64,000 nucleotides of DNA from CAVPCZ01 sp963779225 (lineage in GTDB: Bacteria > Bacteroidota > Ignavibacteria > UBA10030 > UBA6906), in contig CAVZWW010000003.1 of assembly GCA_963779225.1 (NCBI GenBank), positions 186,001 to 250,000 on the forward strand, in the 5' to 3' direction. This document shows positions 62,619 to 64,000 of the stretch, one piece after another. Numbering within the stretch: the stretch's first letter is position 1; every line of letters begins with the position of its first letter. The translations under genes and the position numbers were made by a program. The notes beneath the pieces are model-generated. The model worked only from the letters and a program-made list of their open reading frames with translations. It ran no database searches and was not told where the DNA came from.

Positions 62619-64000
62619 GGTTGGTCTCCGGTAGGTGAAGGGGCGGGGTTGCCGGCGGGCTCCTGTTCTTTGTACTGCAGCTGATAGAGCCGATAATACA
62701 ACCCCCCGAGGGCGAGCAGTTCCTGGTGTGTTCCCTGTTCCCGGATCTCGCCCTTGTGCATCACGAGAATCTTGTCCGCCGACTGGATTGTGGACAGCCG
62801 GTGTGCGATCACAATCGATGTCCGTCCGTGCATCAGTTTCCTGATGGCTTCCTTGATGAGTGATTCGGTTTCCGTGTCGACGCTGGATGTCGCTTCGTCC
62901 AGTACGAGGATGCGGGGGTCAAAGGCGAGGGAGCGTGCGAACGAAATCAGCTGTTTCTGGCCGACGGAAAGGGTAGCCCCGCGTTCTTTCACTTCGGCAT
63001 GATATCCTCCGGGCAGCTGTTCGATGAAACGGTCCGCACCCACCACCCGTGCGGCGGCGCGAATCCGCTCTTCCGTAATATCGGGATCCCCGAGGCCGAT
63101 ATTCGAAGAGATATCACCGGAAAAGAGGAAGACGTCCTGCAGGACCACCGCCATATGACGGCGCAGGTCGGCCTGCCGGACGGAACGGATATCCATGCCG
63201 TCAAGCAGGATTTCCCCCTGCTGGACATCATAGAACCGTGCCAGCAAATTGATGATTGTAGTTTTTCCAGCACCTGTATGCCCGACGATGGCCACGGTCT
63301 CCCCCTCCCTGATGGAGAAGGAGACGTTCCGGAGCACCCATTCGGGCGGCCGCTCTTTGCCCCCGGGGGGTGCATAGGAGAACCAGACATTCCGGAATGC
63401 GATGCCTCCTCTGAAGGAGGGGAGCGAACGCGCATCGGGGATATCGGACACTTTCGTGCTGTCGTCCAGCAGCCGGAACACCCGTTCTGAACTCGCCATC
63501 GCGGTTTGCATCACATTGTACTTCTCGGAGAGGTCCCGGATGGGACGCCAGAACATCTCGTTAAACTGCAGGAACGCCATGACGGTCCCGATTGTCACTC
63601 CGCCGCCGATCGCCTCGACGCCGGCGTACCAGATAATGAGGCCCACGGCAATCGCCCCGATAAGATCGACACCGGGATAGAACAATGCATAGTAGAAAAT
63701 CGACTTGACATTGGCGTCCCGGTGGGACGCATTCACCTTTTGGAACCCTGCATAGGCTCTTTCTTCGCGGTTAAAGACCTGGTCGACCATCATGCCCGTA
63801 ATGTGCTCCTGCATGAACGTATTGATACGCGCGACGTAGAGCCGCACTTCGCGGTAGGCTTCACGGGCTCTTTTCCGGAAGAGAAACGTTCCATAGAACA
63901 GCAGCGGGAGAACGCTCAGGGAAATCAGTGCGAGCTTCCAGTTCATCGAAAACATGAAATACAGGATGCCGATGATGGTAAACACGTCGCTGAAGACCAT
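62615..64000 (-). CDS. ABC exporter, fused membrane and ATPase domains (N-terminus beyond window)
   Basis: The last 461 residues are visible; the frame is still open at the window edge. About 1-180 are the end of the six-helix membrane domain (FSDVFTIIGILYFMF, VDLIGAIAVGLIIWYAGVEA). About 215-450 are the ATPase with Walker A GHTGAGKT, Q loop VLQDVFLF, signature LSVGQKQ, Walker B ILVLDEATSSVD and H loop IVIAHRLST. It is of the MsbA/MdlB exporter type. Adjacent FCB genomes often carry paired half-transporters, so a partner may lie upstream. The substrate is unknown. Confidence 0.93.
   Translation of the reverse strand: MVFSDVFTIIGILYFMFSMNWKLALISLSVLPLLFYGTFLFRKRAREAYREVRLYVARINTFMQEHITGMMVDQVFNREERAYAGFQKVNASHRDANVKSIFYYALFYPGVDLIGAIAVGLIIWYAGVEAIGGGVTIGTVMAFLQFNEMFWRPIRDLSEKYNVMQTAMASSERVFRLLDDSTKVSDIPDARSLPSFRGGIAFRNVWFSYAPPGGKERPPEWVLRNVSFSIREGETVAIVGHTGAGKTTIINLLARFYDVQQGEILLDGMDIRSVRQADLRRHMAVVLQDVFLFSGDISSNIGLGDPDITEERIRAAARVVGADRFIEQLPGGYHAEVKERGATLSVGQKQLISFARSLAFDPRILVLDEATSSVDTETESLIKEAIRKLMHGRTSIVIAHRLSTIQSADKILVMHKGEIREQGTHQELLALGGLYYRLYQLQYKEQEPAGNPAPSPTGDQP

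Overview
Organism. The window looks like a member of the Bacteroidota/Ignavibacteriota side of the FCB group. Eight complete secreted proteins, among them esterases, propellers and a DUF1501 protein, end in the same 80-90 residue type IX secretion (T9SS/Por) C-terminal domain. It has an NPFNPST-like motif and a terminal GVYFYxLxxGxxxxTKrmlLx pattern. Giant hybrid two-component systems (HTCS) of the Bacteroidota type are present. The one intact tRNA has no encoded CCA. Several intergenic regions carry clear TTGACA-N16/17-TAxxTT promoters.

Layout. The window has two parts. From 1 to about 40.0 kb is an accessory island ending at an intact tRNA-Pro(TGG) (39933..40007, minus strand). It is cut into blocks by truncated copies of the 3' half of that tRNA, all in the tRNA's orientation, at 7402, 14058, 24096 and 34443. 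Each is accompanied by a more decayed tRNA-like copy. The blocks are: I (1-7.4 kb) HTCS, a YCF48-type propeller and a beta-helix protein; II (7.4-14.06 kb) a glycosidase-like propeller and HTCS; III (14.1-24.1 kb) a NarL-type sensor kinase, LuxR-type regulator, stand-alone receiver, helix/propeller fusion and esterase; IV (24.1-34.4 kb) AbiE toxin-antitoxin, hepT remnant, HTCS, a truncated secreted protein and a large secreted hydrolase; V (34.5-39.9 kb) a second AbiE system, an IS21 element and a truncated araC gene. No integrase is visible. The pattern fits repeated insertion at the tRNA 3' end, with each older 3' end pushed away from the tRNA. Blocks I-IV each pair a membrane sensor with one or more secreted effectors.

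The second part (about 40.3-64 kb) is ordinary chromosome with tightly packed, often ATGA-overlapping genes. It holds a DUF1800/DUF1501 pair, a small lipoprotein, truA-ettA, a four-gene envelope operon (lipoprotein, porin-like/transglutaminase protein, FecR-like protein, T9SS protein), another lipoprotein, and a four-gene operon (TPR lipoprotein, DUF4292 lipoprotein, EnvC-like factor, CHASE2-sigma54 activator). An ATP-grasp protein, a CpoB-like lipoprotein, class I fructose-1,6-bisphosphatase and an ABC exporter cut by the window end follow.

How it fits together. In the island, sensors with reg_prop/Y_Y_Y periplasmic domains probably control the secreted proteins encoded beside them, while the AbiE systems probably stabilise the blocks. 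This is inference from gene order. No SusC/SusD pair, the usual HTCS target, is present.
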